In this document: piece by piece, positions 1-11,730 of the stretch
Position numbering within the stretch: the first letter of the stretch is position 1
Layout: every line of letters begins with the position of its first letter
Origin: Stichopus chloronotus
Lineage: Eukaryota > Echinodermata > Holothuroidea > Aspidochirotida > Stichopodidae
Length of the DNA: 64,000 bases
Direction of reading: 5' to 3'
Assembly (NCBI GenBank): GCA_021234535.1
Contig: CM037843.1
Coordinates: 19,561,911 to 19,625,910 of the forward strand
Position numbers and translations under genes: made by a program
Notes under the pieces: generated by a model
What the model was told of the DNA's origin: nothing
Seen by the model: the letters and a program-made list of their open reading frames with translations, nothing else
The model's database searches: none

Positions 1-968
1 ATTCTGTTATATCTGCAGTGTTGTATCAATACGTTTAATATGCATCCAGCCATATAACCATATAACTCTCGTCAGACGCATTGACCTACACTTGTTATCG
101 GTAGCCCATATATTATAGCCCACAGACCTTATAAAATAGATCTCCATACTCGGTACACCCAACGCCTGGCCCCGTGCTGAATATATTTCAGCATGGTTAG
201 ACCGTTGACAGGGTATCGTTTTCACCGAAGTACTAACTATCTTATGAGGTGTTACTATACCTCATTGAAATACATGAATTAAACAATACACACTGACAAT
301 CTTAAGTGTTATGCATGAATTTTCATTTTCATGGGTCCGACGGTAGTTCCAAAGTCACCAAGTTCTAAAGTCTTTCACAATCTTCAGCACTTGCATTTAT
401 TTGAGGATGGAATTGACTCTAAAATATATATCGTTTCATTTACACCGTGTTATCTGATCTTTGTACAAACGAAAGCAGTCTGGTCACCTATCCTGATCAT
501 AATTATCCATATATGCATTTGACTAAAGTTCCGACGTATGGCTCCTTTGTTCGTCCCATAATGTTGTCATTCAAACACGCATAAAAACCGCATACATGTT
601 GCCTCCATGGTACTGAACGCCGTATTGGCCTTGAAAAGTTTTACTTGATTAGAGGTAACATGCGCATTACACTGTTACATTCAAACGCATTTCTGCAACA
701 CCTGCCATAACAAGAGAGTGATATTTCTGTTGAGGGTATGCATTATCGGTTTGTTTATTGTAACAGCGGGAAAATTGCTACCATATTTCATCAAATGCCA
801 ACTCCCTGGTTCTTGTTCGGTCTGTTTTTATGATTATTATTCATTCCACTTCGTTTTTGTCGATATGTTACTCAGCGTAGTTAACCACCATCGAAGAATG
901 TTAGCATATTTTCAGATGTGTAAAATGTGTCGGTAAGGAGAATAAAAGTTCCTATTTTTATCAAACAG
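1..968 (+). other. Intronic sequence upstream of the first visible eag exon
   Basis: No coding segment was found here. The next exon begins in mid-codon, so this stretch must be intron of the potassium channel gene. The expected upstream coding parts (PAS domain, S1-S5, selectivity filter, most of S6) were looked for in this stretch and not seen, so they lie to the left of the window. The 3' end of the intron has a T-rich tract before the AG at 967-968. Confidence 0.6.
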
Positions 969-1168
969 CACTTTTGTACGCCTCCATCTTTGGTAACGTG
1001 GCGACCATATTCCAACAATTCACATCCAATACCGCAAGGTACCACGACATGCTACACAACGTAAGAGAGTTCATGAAGTTACACCAGGTGAACAACCAAC
1101 TCACAGAAAGGGTGGTAGACTATGTGGTCTCAAGATGGTCCATCACCAAGGGAATCGACACAGAAAAG
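969..1168 (+). CDS. KCNH1/KCNH5 (eag): EAG-type K+ channel exon: end of S6 and C-linker
   Basis: This internal exon encodes the cytoplasmic end of S6 and the C-linker of an ether-a-go-go voltage-gated potassium channel of the plasma membrane. It starts two bases into a codon after AG at 967-968. It then reads [16 protein letters not shown], followed by [20 protein letters not shown] and a segment ending in GIDTEK. These are near-identical to the LLYATIFGNV, YHEML, VRDFLKLYQV and GIDTEKV signatures of animal EAG channels. The exon has 66 complete codons and ends exactly on a codon before GT at 1169-1170 (GTTGGT, a rather weak donor). The family is tetrameric and the C-linker couples the ring of cytoplasmic domains to the gate. 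The EAG subtype, rather than ERG or ELK, is supported by the C-linker wording and by the downstream C-terminal assembly domain. Confidence 0.95.
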
Positions 1169-4005
1169 GTTGGTATTTTTTAAGCGCATTGTGCCTTGAT
1201 GTAGTTTTAAAACAACTTCTTATAGAGGGCAAAACAAAATAAAAATGGGAATAGAAAAGTGATATCAAATGTATATGACTCGCAACATTTTTTTTTTTTC
1301 GTTGATGCAAATTGGACATTTTACATTTCTAATGTTATTTGTGTAAACATGAAGAAGAGAGATATCCTATTATATACAAGCCGAATACTTACAACTGTGG
1401 CAAGTTCTGTCGATTCCCATAGAAACTGAAGTTTACCGAGAATGTAGCTATGACTACCACAAGAAAAGGACGGCGCGTAACACATACAAACCACAATAAA
1501 ATGCAATACTTTAGCTTTAAGAAGTTCTCCACAGTAAAAGAAATGGGGGACAGTGAAGGGTCACCTGATGCGGGAATGTAATCTTACGGTGAGTTCAATA
1601 GTTTGTGCACCCATATTTTTGACTGCTTAACTAGATGTAGGCTACGAAAGATTAACATTTTACATCAGTTATACGAAATAAGGAGTAATTACAAGACGAC
1701 ACAAACTTGCAGCATTGAAGGCGCAAATCACTCCACTGTGTTTTACGAAGTCCAAATTGTCAGACAAAAAAAATCGACTTTCGAGACAGTAAATCGGAAT
1801 TTCGAGTGTACGAAGTCGAAATTCGAGGTCTTGTCTCAGCCACGGTTAATGTCGCAAACTGTTACTCGATACGAACGTCCATTGCACCGATGAAGACACA
1901 CATCTGGCTTTTTTATCCGACAAGCGAGCTGCGCTTTCGTTTTTCTCGACTTCATTTGATGATATTCGTGAGACGATATACTACACCAAGTCTTCACTCT
2001 TCCTTTAAATTTCTTTTCCATGGTATAACGTTCTCACGTTTATGTGGGGTAAAAGAAATTTTCAAGGCTTTCATTCGAAACTATCGCAATAGTTACAATG
2101 AATTTTAACTCGGTACGCGTTTTCATTTAATCCAAGACAGTGGGATCCTGTCAATTAATTTCTCGTTTCTTGTAGTGCATTCATTTCATTGAATTCAATA
2201 AATTAAACTACATCGACTTCGTCCAACACATTTACGGCGAACATTGCCAATCACCAGGCCTTCCAAAATACCTCACACATTCAAGGAACTTCAAAATGAA
2301 ATAAATTCAACGCCTACAAGCGTGCATTGCATTCATTTTTATCACTGTGCGTTCATTTCATTTGCAACTGTGTATTTACTTCAATCGTAACATTTACTTC
2401 AACGTTCACAAAGGTTTTTTTTTTTTTTGTAAAGAGCATTGTTGCTTCCCTGACAGTAGAAATTTAATGCTAATGGCGTTAACGCCGAAGGCAAAATGGC
2501 AATTTTCTCTTCTCGTTGTCATTATCTTTCTTTATTTTCTGCCTTAAAATTCCGACATATTGCATAAAGCTGTAAAAAGTTGAATACGTGACATCAATAA
2601 AGTGGCAAACAGACTACAATCAACACATTTATGAAAGGAAGCGACTCTGTGAAACGAAGCCTTAACTTAATCAGCATCCATTGTTACTTGGTAAAAATCC
2701 TGAAATTCTATTGGACGATTAATGTCAGCTGACGCCCCTTTTTTTTTCTTGTTAAAATTCATACTTTGCAGAATCATTGGCGGATGAATACAAATGAAAC
2801 GTTTAAATGTTCGTTGAAATACGAGAGTTAATAGTCTGTTATACAAAGTAAAAGAGGCTAACGATTAACCGCAGAGTCCGTTCCTGCTCCCTCCCCCCCC
2901 CCCCCACCATTGCATTTTCTTTTCTATTTATAAGACCACTCAATCCGTAAAGTCCTAACAGTATACTACCCTAACAGCTTTGACTTTGACGGGTCGTGCG
3001 GCGAGACATTTCGTTTTATTCTTAAGCCGAGCAATCATAATCTTAGCACAGCCTGATCCCGTGGTAAATGTACGGGACGTAGGTGCGAATAACCACAACG
3101 CATCACAAAAGTAATGCATTTTAGATGATTTTGCTCAAGAAATGAAAGAGCGAGTAGCTTGGTCATCAGATCATATTCGACCCCGTTAACGTGTCGAGTG
3201 TTTTTACTCTTTCATTCAGTGTTACGTTGCCATTAGGACACAAGATTAGAATTCGAAGCTTTCCTTGAAAGTCACCACGATCAATCTCTTTCTATAGTAT
3301 CCTAAGTTTAATCCTTCACAGGTTTTATTCTAAGTACTGTGTGTGTGTTTTTTAAGGGCCCAGTGCGTCATCCAAACACGCATGGACCTGCACACAAGAA
3401 AGGGGGGCGAAGGACGATTTCGGGGATAACGTGGTTGTTTGTCAAAATTTTGTTTTTGCGACATTTGGAAACAAAATGCTGGATGAATGAAACGGTTAAG
3501 TGATGGGGAGTGGATGAGGGCTTTATCGCTGTTGGATGCATGCAGCGGAATACTGGACCCTGCCTGACTCATATTAAGAACGTAACTCCTGATCGTGCAT
3601 TAACACGAAGGTAGAAGTAAACCAAATTGTCTATAGACGAATAATTATGCCATGCTATTACGTTAGGACAAATTTCTAGGAAAACACGATAGATATCAGT
3701 GTCGTCGCGTGGACAAGAGGAACGTGTGAAACATTAGCTTTTCTTATCCAGCGATTCGATGTCTTTGTCGTTTCTTCGTTTCTGATTGACCGATAAAGGT
3801 GAAAAGGACTTGTCAGTGCAAGTATAAATCACATTAATTTCAGCGATCTGAAAGCTTTCGATGGTACGGCTGGAAAAGCTTGAAACATGTCACCGATCCT
3901 ACAGACACTGCACATGTACTGCACATGAACTGCACGTGTACGTTATCGATGATCCTACTGATTATAGTCAGTATTACGTAATCGCCCTTCTTTTCTGTTT
4001 TAAAG
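1169..4005 (+). other. eag intron
   Basis: This is a 2.8 kb phase-0 intron between the C-linker exon and the first exon of the nucleotide-binding homology domain. It contains a 13-base poly-C run at 2893-2905 and several poly-T/poly-A runs. No coding segment, RNA gene or clear regulatory element was recognised. CpG dinucleotides are frequent here, in contrast to the right half of the window. Confidence 0.85.
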
Positions 4006-4258
4006 GTACTGAGTTATTGTCCAAAGGACATGAAGGCAGACGTGTGCGTCCATTTGAACAGGAAAGTCTTCAACGAACACCCTGCGTTTCGGTTGGCCAG
4101 TGAGGGGTGCCTCAGAGCACTTGCGATCAGTTTTGCTATGAGCCACAGCGCCCCCGGTGATCTGCTGATTCACAGCGGAGAGAGTATCGATTGTCTCTTC
4201 TTCGTTGTCTCGGGATCTCTGGAAGTCATACAGGACGACGAAGTGGTGGCGATTCTAG
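4006..4258 (+). CDS. KCNH1/KCNH5 (eag): EAG-type K+ channel exon: C-linker end and CNBHD part 1
   Basis: The exon opens with [20 protein letters not shown] and continues [20 protein letters not shown], then [14 protein letters not shown] and [20 protein letters not shown]. It is almost residue-for-residue the region of human KCNH1/5 that joins the C-linker to the beta-roll of the cyclic-nucleotide-binding homology domain. The acceptor is TTTTAAAG just before 4006. The donor is GT at 4259-4260, splitting a glycine codon after its first base (phase 1). The true coding start is the splice site: the ATG at 4030 is an internal methionine. In this family the domain does not bind cAMP or cGMP but modulates gating through an intrinsic ligand supplied by the next exon. 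Confidence 0.96.
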
Positions 4259-4730
4259 GTACAGTAATTGATATGGGAGTGACACTACTTGAGAGTTGAA
4301 CAGCAAATATGTCAAGAAACACTTCTGATTAGTAGTACAAACACCCCTTGTGGATATATATATGTATGTCTCAACATGCAAAAGTTGTTTTTATTTAACC
4401 AAAAAGTAATTCAGAACAAATACTGGAAATGTTGCCTCTGAAGCCTTGTCTTTAATTTCCTATATAGCAATTGAAATAACGCAGATCCTGTTCCGCGAAA
4501 CATAACAGCAGAATTGCAGCGACTAAATGATGCTTAATGAATGGACATCGTGTAATCTGGTATATTTTGAATGGCCCGATATATAGGTCAGGCACCTAAA
4601 AATGCAGCGCTTTTCAGTTCCAAAAGTTGTTCGCTCTATTTGTGTACAATGTTTGGTTTACTGTGATGTATTCGGCTACGAGCTGACCAGTAGCCACGTC
4701 AGATTCCTAGTCTGTTGTAAAGAGGTATTA

Positions 4731-5101
4731 AAGATGGAAATATGAGTTGCACGTTTGTCAGTGAATATCAAATTGTGCGAAATACTTAGCATAGGCACTA
4801 CCAAAAAAACATTCTTTGAGCCCTGTTTCTGCCTAAATAAATATTCACATCCACTCCCATTGATCTGTTTGATTTCAAGTAACGGTGATTGACTATTAGG
4901 CTTTTTTTGGACTATTATTCGGAGACTATGACGCTTTTTTGTAGTGCCAACAAAAATGCCAAGATAATTTTCATATTCAAATATCTGGAAGATGCGTGGT
5001 TCTCTACCAGATTTTGTGACATGTGATCTTTTCTTCTCTGAAACACTGACAAAGAAAGGTAGATGACCAGGCGATTGGCAGTATAAGTAATATTCCAGCT
5101 T
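4731..5101. mobile_element. TIR element family B, copy 1 (non-autonomous, MITE-like)
   Basis: This block of about 370 bp is the diverged counterpart of 59056-59411. Shared stretches occur in the same order in both, including GATCTGTTTGATTTCAA-like, CATATTCAAATATCTGGA, CCAGATTTTGTGACA and GTGATCTTTTC. The left end reads AAGATGGAAATATGAGTTG. The reverse complement of the right end reads AAGCTGGAATATTACTT. The ends are thus imperfect terminal inverted repeats, and a TA precedes the left end. No coding capacity remains; the open frames here are spurious. It lies inside an eag intron. Likely a small non-autonomous DNA transposon; the superfamily is not determined. Confidence 0.6.
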
Positions 5102-5186
5102 CAATAGGCAATAGAAATATGGGCTGACGACCGGCGTGTGTGTCTGTTGAGTTTGTGGTTCGCCCCTGCTGATACCTGAGGTTCAC

Positions 5187-5213
5187 GTGTGTGTGTGTGT
5201 GTGGGGGGGGGGG
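5187..5213. repeat. Compound (GT)n(G)11 microsatellite
   Basis: About eight GT dinucleotides run directly into eleven G residues. It is one of many homopolymer G or C tracts in the window. Confidence 0.9.
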
Positions 5214-7349
5214 TGATTCTCTAAAAACTGGTATTATATTTCAACCTTTTGTAAAATTCTAGGGGGTTGAATTTTTAGTCGAAAGATGCCCCTCCCCTCA
5301 TTGACTATGGGGCTTGGCCATGAGATCAGGCCATATTTTGGTGATTTCGTGCTAAGACTAGAAAAGTGCTCAGGCAAGAATCCCACATAATTAGGAAGTT
5401 ACTACGTATGTCTTCACTTTTATGTTTCTTCGAGAACTATAAGAGGAAAGTTATACCCATTCGATTTAAACCATCACACTTTTGATAGAAAAAAAATCAA
5501 CGTGGTCTGGAAAAGGTCTGACAATTCGATCCATGCAAACAGAATCATGTTTTAAGTTTGACATTCGAGGTAAGACTTGAAGCCAAATCAATCATTCGAA
5601 CGATGAAAAAACAAACTTTATTTTATTTGATTTATAATCTGCTTGCCTGAAAAGTCAACCAAACCTTCTCCGAATTTGGTGTGTGAGTGCAAATTTTTTT
5701 TTTTCGTCGTGAGTGATATCATGTTATCTTCTAAAAGGACGACGCTTTTCCATCCATCTTTTGAAATAACGACGGTTGCAGGGAGACGATGCCTTGAACA
5801 TTACTTCCAAAGCACACGAGAAAAGACGCAGGATAAAATATCTCTGCGAGTTTCTGCAGTACGTCAATATTTGGGTAAAAAGAAGGGGAAAGAAAAATTA
5901 AGAAAAATTTTAAAACAAAAAAAAAAGGAAAGAGTAAAAAAGAGATCGGTATAAAAGCGGATCTCTAGTTTTTAAGCATGATTAATCTTCCAGTACATGT
6001 CAACTTTTGTCAATTCTTTCCCTTCTTCATTTTTTTTTTCTCGCTTTTTCTCTCAGCATCTCGCGTGTCAGCACTTATCCTAATTTCTAAAAATAACACT
6101 CAAAAGCGAAGGAAGATTTTCACGAATGATATGCAATTTGCATAAGCAAGCTCTCTCTGTCAAGTTCAAACTTATTTTTTTTTAACTTTAAGATTTTTTT
6201 GTTGGCTAGTATATGGTAGATTACGTGGCTCTCTCCGAGTTATTTAAGCCACTCACATAACATCGACGTAATAAAAAAAAAACGAAAGGCAGCGAAAAAT
6301 TGCCAGGGAAATAAGCTCTATACCTAATATGATTGCGGGATAATCAACTCGATAAACTAGCCACGGTAACCTTTTTTTACTCTATTCTTTTGCCTATTTT
6401 TCTTTTTTCTCTCTCAAATTGCTTGAAACCAATTCAGCCAATATATGTAAATCTCAAGATATAAAAAAGACTGAAAAGAAAATAGGTTTCCCGCAGCCAA
6501 GGCCAAATGATGTAGTATGCCGCGGACGAGCTGTTTTCAATGTCCTACAAAATCGTGTACTGATTTCGAAATTTGACGGTGAGATCTCTCCACTAGGCTG
6601 GTAAACTTACCATCAATTTTGTCCTAACTTAATTACGATTATAACTGGACTTGAATTAGAGGGCCAAAAACTCTAACAACAACTTGATTTAATCCGATTC
6701 CTTCGCTAGCAGAAACGGCAACGTTACGCATCTCAGGGGAAATGAACGAAAAACAGTTCTTCTATTTTGACTGGACTGTTCAAATACGATCTAGTTTTCA
6801 GACGTTATGTCTTCGCCATTTACTATGCTTTGTATTCGATTCTTACCTAAACAGATAATCAACATTACACACGGAGCTTACTATGATATGAACCCTTAGG
6901 CAGCCCGTGGAGGTCGAGTATAACATGCAATGTACACCATCACATCTGTATAGTTCTATTTATACACCACAGAAATGAAACGGAAAAAGTAAGGAGACGG
7001 GTTTCACGGGATCATTATACTGGAGGCACACTGTTGGTGCGTCAACAGAGTGACTTTCCGTACTGTGGTACGTCGCGACTAAATAAGTGGTAGTCACGTG
7101 AATGGCTTTTGTCAAGTATCATCAAGACTAAAGCCAAAGTATAAATTTTAGGAATATGATAAATGAAAACGAAGAACGTCCCATTAATTTCAAAATTGAA
7201 TACATACTGTTATGTGAGGACACGCAGAGTCATCCGGGCTTTTTGGCGCTCAATGAAACAAGCAACATGCTTCTCGCCACAATCCATTGCTATATTTTTG
7301 TGTTACAAGGTTAATTAACACTCTTTAATTTCTTTTTCACCTCGAATAG

Positions 7350-7546
7350 GAAAAGGTGACGTTTTTGGAGATCAATTTTGGCGGGAATCGACATTAGGCC
7401 AGTCGGCTGCTAACGTCAAAGCGTTGACCTATTGTGACCTTCACTCGATAAAACGAGACGATTTGCTGGACGTCCTGTCGTTCTATACGGGATTCGCCAA
7501 TTCGTTCGCCAGGAATATGGTGCTGACTTACAACTTACGGCATAGG
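7350..7546 (+). CDS. KCNH1/KCNH5 (eag): EAG-type K+ channel exon: CNBHD part 2 with intrinsic ligand
   Basis: The exon begins after TCGAATAG with the two bases that complete the split glycine codon. It reads [20 protein letters not shown], then [20 protein letters not shown], and ends ...[11 protein letters not shown]. It completes the beta-roll and C-helix of the cyclic-nucleotide-binding homology domain. Where true cyclic-nucleotide sites carry an arginine in the phosphate cassette, this sequence has the EAG-type QSAANV. The Tyr-Asn-Leu near the end is the known intrinsic-ligand motif that folds back into the pocket in KCNH channels. The donor is GT at 7547-7548 (GTAAGA) on a codon boundary. 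Its phase agrees with both neighbouring exons. Confidence 0.96.
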
Positions 7547-9137
7547 GTAAGAAATGGGATGGCGGTTAGTCAGTTTTGGTCTTCCGCTCACTAATGAAAT
7601 CGACTACATTGTAAACCTCTGGAAAAAATGCAGTTTTCGCAAAACGAAAAAAAAAAAAAATGGCGAAGTTGAGAAAATACATTGTTACAAAAGTCTGAAT
7701 AACTGAACATTAATTACATTTGTTATTCTCCTTTCACAATACATACTGACGCACCTTTGAGATCCCTCCACCGTATTGTCAGTGACAGACCTGGGAGAGT
7801 TTCATGCAGAGGAGGGAAATCATGAATTATACCCACAAGATTGAAAAGGATTTTATCAGCACTTTTGATGTGCAATTTTTTTTCCTCAAATTAATGTTGA
7901 GAACACAAGTTTTTTAACCTTTTTCTTCTCTTATAAGGTCACCTTCACCTCTGTATGTGAAAACGTTGTTCATGTAATTAACATATTGGCTTGAACGTTT
8001 TTGCAGTAGTTGGTGGTTTTCATGTCGCCTTTAACCATAGTGTGATGACTTAAATAAAAAGATTTTTTTTCGGAAGCTTGATTAAAAAGAAGGAGTACGA
8101 GTGATTTTTTTCTTCTCTTTTTTTTCTGGTCGATTTTTTTCCCCGTTAATAACAAATGTTGTGTAAATATGAACCATTAATGCAAAAGCACAAATGTTAT
8201 AGGTACAATTAGATCATTGTTATATGAAATCACGACAAACAGTGAATAATGTTGTATCATATTCCATTGTATTTCGACGTGTCGAATCTATTCAGGTATT
8301 ATGCACTCGAGGCGTACTTAATCTCATATATGAGTGACTTTAAAGCACCGTGAGTTTTAGATCCATTATCAACTACCAAATAAAATAAAAATGAAGTAAG
8401 AGATGCTCAGAGGAAAAAAAATGGAAAGAAGCTTTGTCCTCTTTGGTACAAAAGAAAACAGAGCAAAAAAAGAAGAATCAGGTGGCCTATATCTTTTCCT
8501 TCCCTTCAAAAAACACTCAGATGTAATAATGGCTGATTAATTTAGTTACTTTGCATCGATGCCCTATGTACTTAAAATTCAAATCCTCGATGGTAAATAA
8601 AGGCAAGAATGGCGTCTCACGACACGAAATATTTGTCGACGGATATGCAGTAGGTCATTTTAGTGCCTGCAGTTGTTCAAATAAGCATACAAAACAAACG
8701 AAAAAAAAAAAGAGACATACATAAAAGCAGCTACTAATAAGTTAAAAAAGGAAACAAATAAGTAGACAAACTTGATAAAGGCCAGATGTTTGCCTCACCT
8801 AGCCGGTATTACTTCCATATGTAATATTCTTGGTAAATGGATGATCTACTTAAAATTCGACGTGAATTTAGAAACCATCGACTTAAGCAACTCCCTTGAG
8901 CTATGATCTCGTTGGAAAAAAAGAGTGGTATATACACAAGGAGGATGGATAAGAGCACGTGCAAGGCAAGGAACTTCTTGCATAACGGAATATATATGTA
9001 TACATATTCATTTGTTAAATGAAGCATGAATTTATCTAGAAGTATATGCAAACATTTCTTCATTGTCAACAAGTTATAGTTCAAAATTGATCTTGATTTT
9101 GACCGATTTCTCACTTTTTTGCAATGTTTCCATTCAG
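7547..9137 (+). other. eag intron
   Basis: This is a 1.6 kb phase-0 intron with a GTAAGA donor and a CATTCAG acceptor ending at 9137. It is AT-rich and no repeat family or exon was recognised. The frame of the last exon stays open for 25 codons upstream of the acceptor, so a naive ORF start at 9063 is misleading. Confidence 0.85.
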
Positions 9138-10085
9138 TTCGTTTTTCGGAAACTGTCCGACGTACAGAGAGAAAGGGAGCAGGCTGAAAAGGCCAAGAAC
9201 GAACCGCCTATTCCTGCAAATCACCCCGTTCGGAAAATGTTAAACAAATTTCGTAAACTGAGCGATGTGCCTGAGAAACGTCAACCGGGGAGCGAAGTGG
9301 AATTGACTGAGAGGGTAGCGAGTCCCAAAGAAGCAGTTGTTAAAAATAATGAGACTATTACGTCACTGATGAGGTCACGGCCCAACCGTGTGCCGGAGAT
9401 CAAAAAGAATCCTCTGAGGGCAGGTAGAGATGTCAAAAACGAATCAAAGTGGGGGCCATTCAAGAAGAATATGCTCAACAAAACCGAATCGACGGACAGC
9501 GGAATCTTGAAATGCGACCAAAAGCTGGACGAGGCCAGTCGCAGCGACAGCGGTAAGGAAAACAGCAGCTCTGCCGCAAGTACCGCCAGTACCAGTTCCA
9601 TCGACCACCAGCTTCTCACGAGTCTGATGGATATCAAAATAGAACTGAAAGACGAAATAGAGAGACTCGGGCGCAAAATGAACAAAATGGATGAACAAAT
9701 ATCCGGAATAGTCAATCTGCTGTCGGTCTCTTCGTCGACCTACAATTCATTTTTACGGAACGACACGCTCGAGCTCCCGGTGCCGTCAGTCCAAAACACG
9801 GCGACCCATCTCGTTAAGGTCAAGGAGCACACCGATACGACCTCGGATAGTAGTGGCTTAGGGGATCAGCGAACGTCGAGCGCTGCGTCGGAGACGTCCA
9901 ACGGGTCCAAGCACGGTCTTTTACCCCGCTTGGGCGGCCCCGCCGATGCACATCCGCCGGTGGAAATTCCGGTCCACGGTTCTGAGATAATCGATATGGG
10001 ACGAGCGAACGGAGACGAGATGTCCCATTGTATTGACATAGAATCTCCGCCAAGTCCCAAGAATGAAACCAACATGCAAATATGA
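9138..10085 (+). CDS. KCNH1/KCNH5 (eag): EAG-type K+ channel terminal exon: C-terminal tail and assembly domain
   Basis: This last coding exon has 315 codons and a TGA at 10083-10085. Residues 1-9 (FVFRKLSDV) correspond to the EAG post-CNBHD segment. Residues 29-41 (HPVRKMLNKFRKL) match the position and basic/hydrophobic pattern of the EAG calmodulin-binding site HPVRRLFQRFR. A KTESTDSGI motif (about 115-123) is the counterpart of the conserved TDSCDSGI segment. A Ser-rich stretch (about 134-155) follows. A heptad-like coiled coil at about 163-195 (LKDEIERLGRKMNKMDEQI) matches the C-terminal tetramer assembly domain. The final ~115 residues are low in similarity, rich in Ser, Pro and Thr, and end in NETNMQI without a recognised PDZ ligand. 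The splice site, not the ATG at 9063, sets the start. The C-terminal tail appears shorter than in vertebrate KCNH1. Confidence 0.96.
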   Translation, partial: FVFRKLSDVQREREQAEKAKNEPPIPANHPVRKMLNKFRKLSDVPEKRQPGSEVELTERVASPKEAVVKNNETITSLMRSRPNRVPEIKKNPLRAGRDVKNESKWGPFKKNMLNKTESTDSGILKCDQKLDEASRSDSGKENSSSAASTASTSSIDHQLLTSLMDIKIELKDEIERLGRKMNKMDEQISGIVNLLSVSSSTYNSFLRNDTLELPVPSVQNTATHLVKVKEHTDTTSDSSGLGDQRTSSAASETSNGSKHGLLPRLGGPADAHPPVEIPVHGSEIIDMGRANGDEMSHCIDIESPPSPKNETNMQI

Positions 10086-11730
10086 ACATCGAAAGGTGGG
10101 TCACGTGACAGCCTACGTCAGGCTGCGCAATACGCGTATTATACATCGTCCGACATATTGAGGCTATATAACAACGTAGTATATGTGCTGAAGTTACTCA
10201 GTGTCTTCACACGCTTATAACAAATAAGTTATCTGTGACGCACAAGCAGAAAATGATCACGGTTTATTCAAGATGCTTCAAGATGCTTCAATTTTCAGTC
10301 GATGCAAGGATTCTAGTATCAGAAGTTGAAAATACTTCTTTCAGTTTTCCATTGTTTTTCTTACATTTGGTACAATAGAGAGAGAGAGGTAGTTGAAACG
10401 TTCAAAATGCAATGAAGTACAAAATGTAATGCATCTTACAAAGAAATCATTCCAAAGGTAATAAGTCCATGATCCGTGTGTTTTATTCTCCATTTCTCTT
10501 TGAACTTATCACGAACGTGTCAAACATACATGAACATACATGATGTAGGGTGGGGAAGGGAGGTCGAATTTAAGCTTTATTTGATTGACTTGGAGAACAG
10601 TCTCTTAAACTTGCTCAAGCCCCAAAGGTCCCCCCCCCCCGAGGGTATCTCAGGACACCTTGGTGAGGAAAATCTACCTAAAATCGGTATTGGAAGTGAG
10701 TTGACTTCAAAGTATGTTTCCCACCTGCACCGCCTCCAAGACGAAATCAATCATAGCAACCTTAATGCACTTTTGTTCAACAGTTTTAAAATTCAATCAC
10801 CATGCCAGAGTTTCCAGTGTGATTGCAAATTACTTGGACGTCTCTTACTGTATACGTATAATGTTTATTCATTAAGATTTTGCGCTGATATGATTCACGA
10901 TAAAATCAACAATGTCACAAACACACACACACAAAAGAAAGAAAAAGAACACTGTCTTCCTGTACCCATAGCAACAGGACTGAAAAAGAAAATGAAACCA
11001 GGGCGGTATTCATGATCAACATGCACGGCAAAGTTGCCGCGCATATTACACTTAATCCATTTGTGATTACTGATATGCAGTAATACTGTCAACAGAATCC
11101 CACATTTAAAATTTAGAAGAGGTTGGGTATACCCCGACTTTTGATGTAGAAATCATCATGACATGAAACTTGCTGTGCAATTTTATTCCAAATCAATACA
11201 GGCTAACAACACAAAGTCTTGGCCAAGACTTAGTGAATCTTCCTTCCATTCCCTGTTGGTATAGCACTACTCCAGTGTACGACCCCTTCTGTGTACTGCT
11301 CTGCTTTGAACTGCAATGTCCTCGAATAGCTTTCGTATATCGTAGTAAGTGCGTGCTGTACGTATCAGTTTCTAGAACTGTAAGGGATGTAACACAAGAC
11401 TACCCTCTCCCCCGGCAACTCGCACACACCGCACTGCAACGTCTCTGCACCATTTTTCATTTTTTTGTTTTTGTTTTTGAGTACCCAAACTTTCGTTCTC
11501 GGGCTTGCTAGTCGGAGGAGGAAGAAACGTCTGGAAAGCCGTTTTTTTTTTTTTGGTACTGGAGTTATCATGTTATCACTGCATAGGAGAGTTTTGTCGA
11601 CAATCTGTAAGTACTATTCACAAAAAATAAAACTGTAAATTTCAAAGACAAAAAAATCCGCTTCTTACAGACTCATGTACAGTAATAAACTTGCGATGTA
11701 ATTTGCATTAAAGTGCCATATATAGTTTAT
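10086..11730 (+). other. Probable 3' UTR and downstream flank of eag
   Basis: Non-coding sequence follows the eag stop codon. It contains a GA microsatellite near 10377-10388, an 11-base C run at 10630-10640, a short (AC)n near 10918-10932, and poly-T stretches. The first good cluster of poly(A) signals is at its end. The exact 3' end of the mRNA cannot be fixed from sequence alone. Confidence 0.4.
11626..11712 (+). terminator. Candidate poly(A) signal cluster for eag
   Basis: AATAAA at 11626-11631, AATAAA at 11684-11689 and ATTAAA at 11707-11712 lie within 90 bases, about 1.6 kb after the eag stop. I saw no earlier AATAAA between the stop and this cluster. This is a plausible but unproven cleavage region. 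Confidence 0.4.

Larger units (their letters stand above)
4259..7349 (+). other. eag intron
   Basis: This is a 3.1 kb phase-1 intron within the CNBHD coding region. It holds a TIR element (4731-5101, listed separately) and a compound (GT)n-(G)11 tract ending at 5213. The rest is AT-rich with many short A and T runs, and I see no coding exon in it. Confidence 0.85.

Noticed and set aside
9063..9137. In-frame extension of the last eag exon back to an ATG at 9063
   Set aside because: The residues are hydrophobic, T-rich intron-like sequence and do not match EAG. Homology and phase resume exactly after the CAG at 9135-9137.
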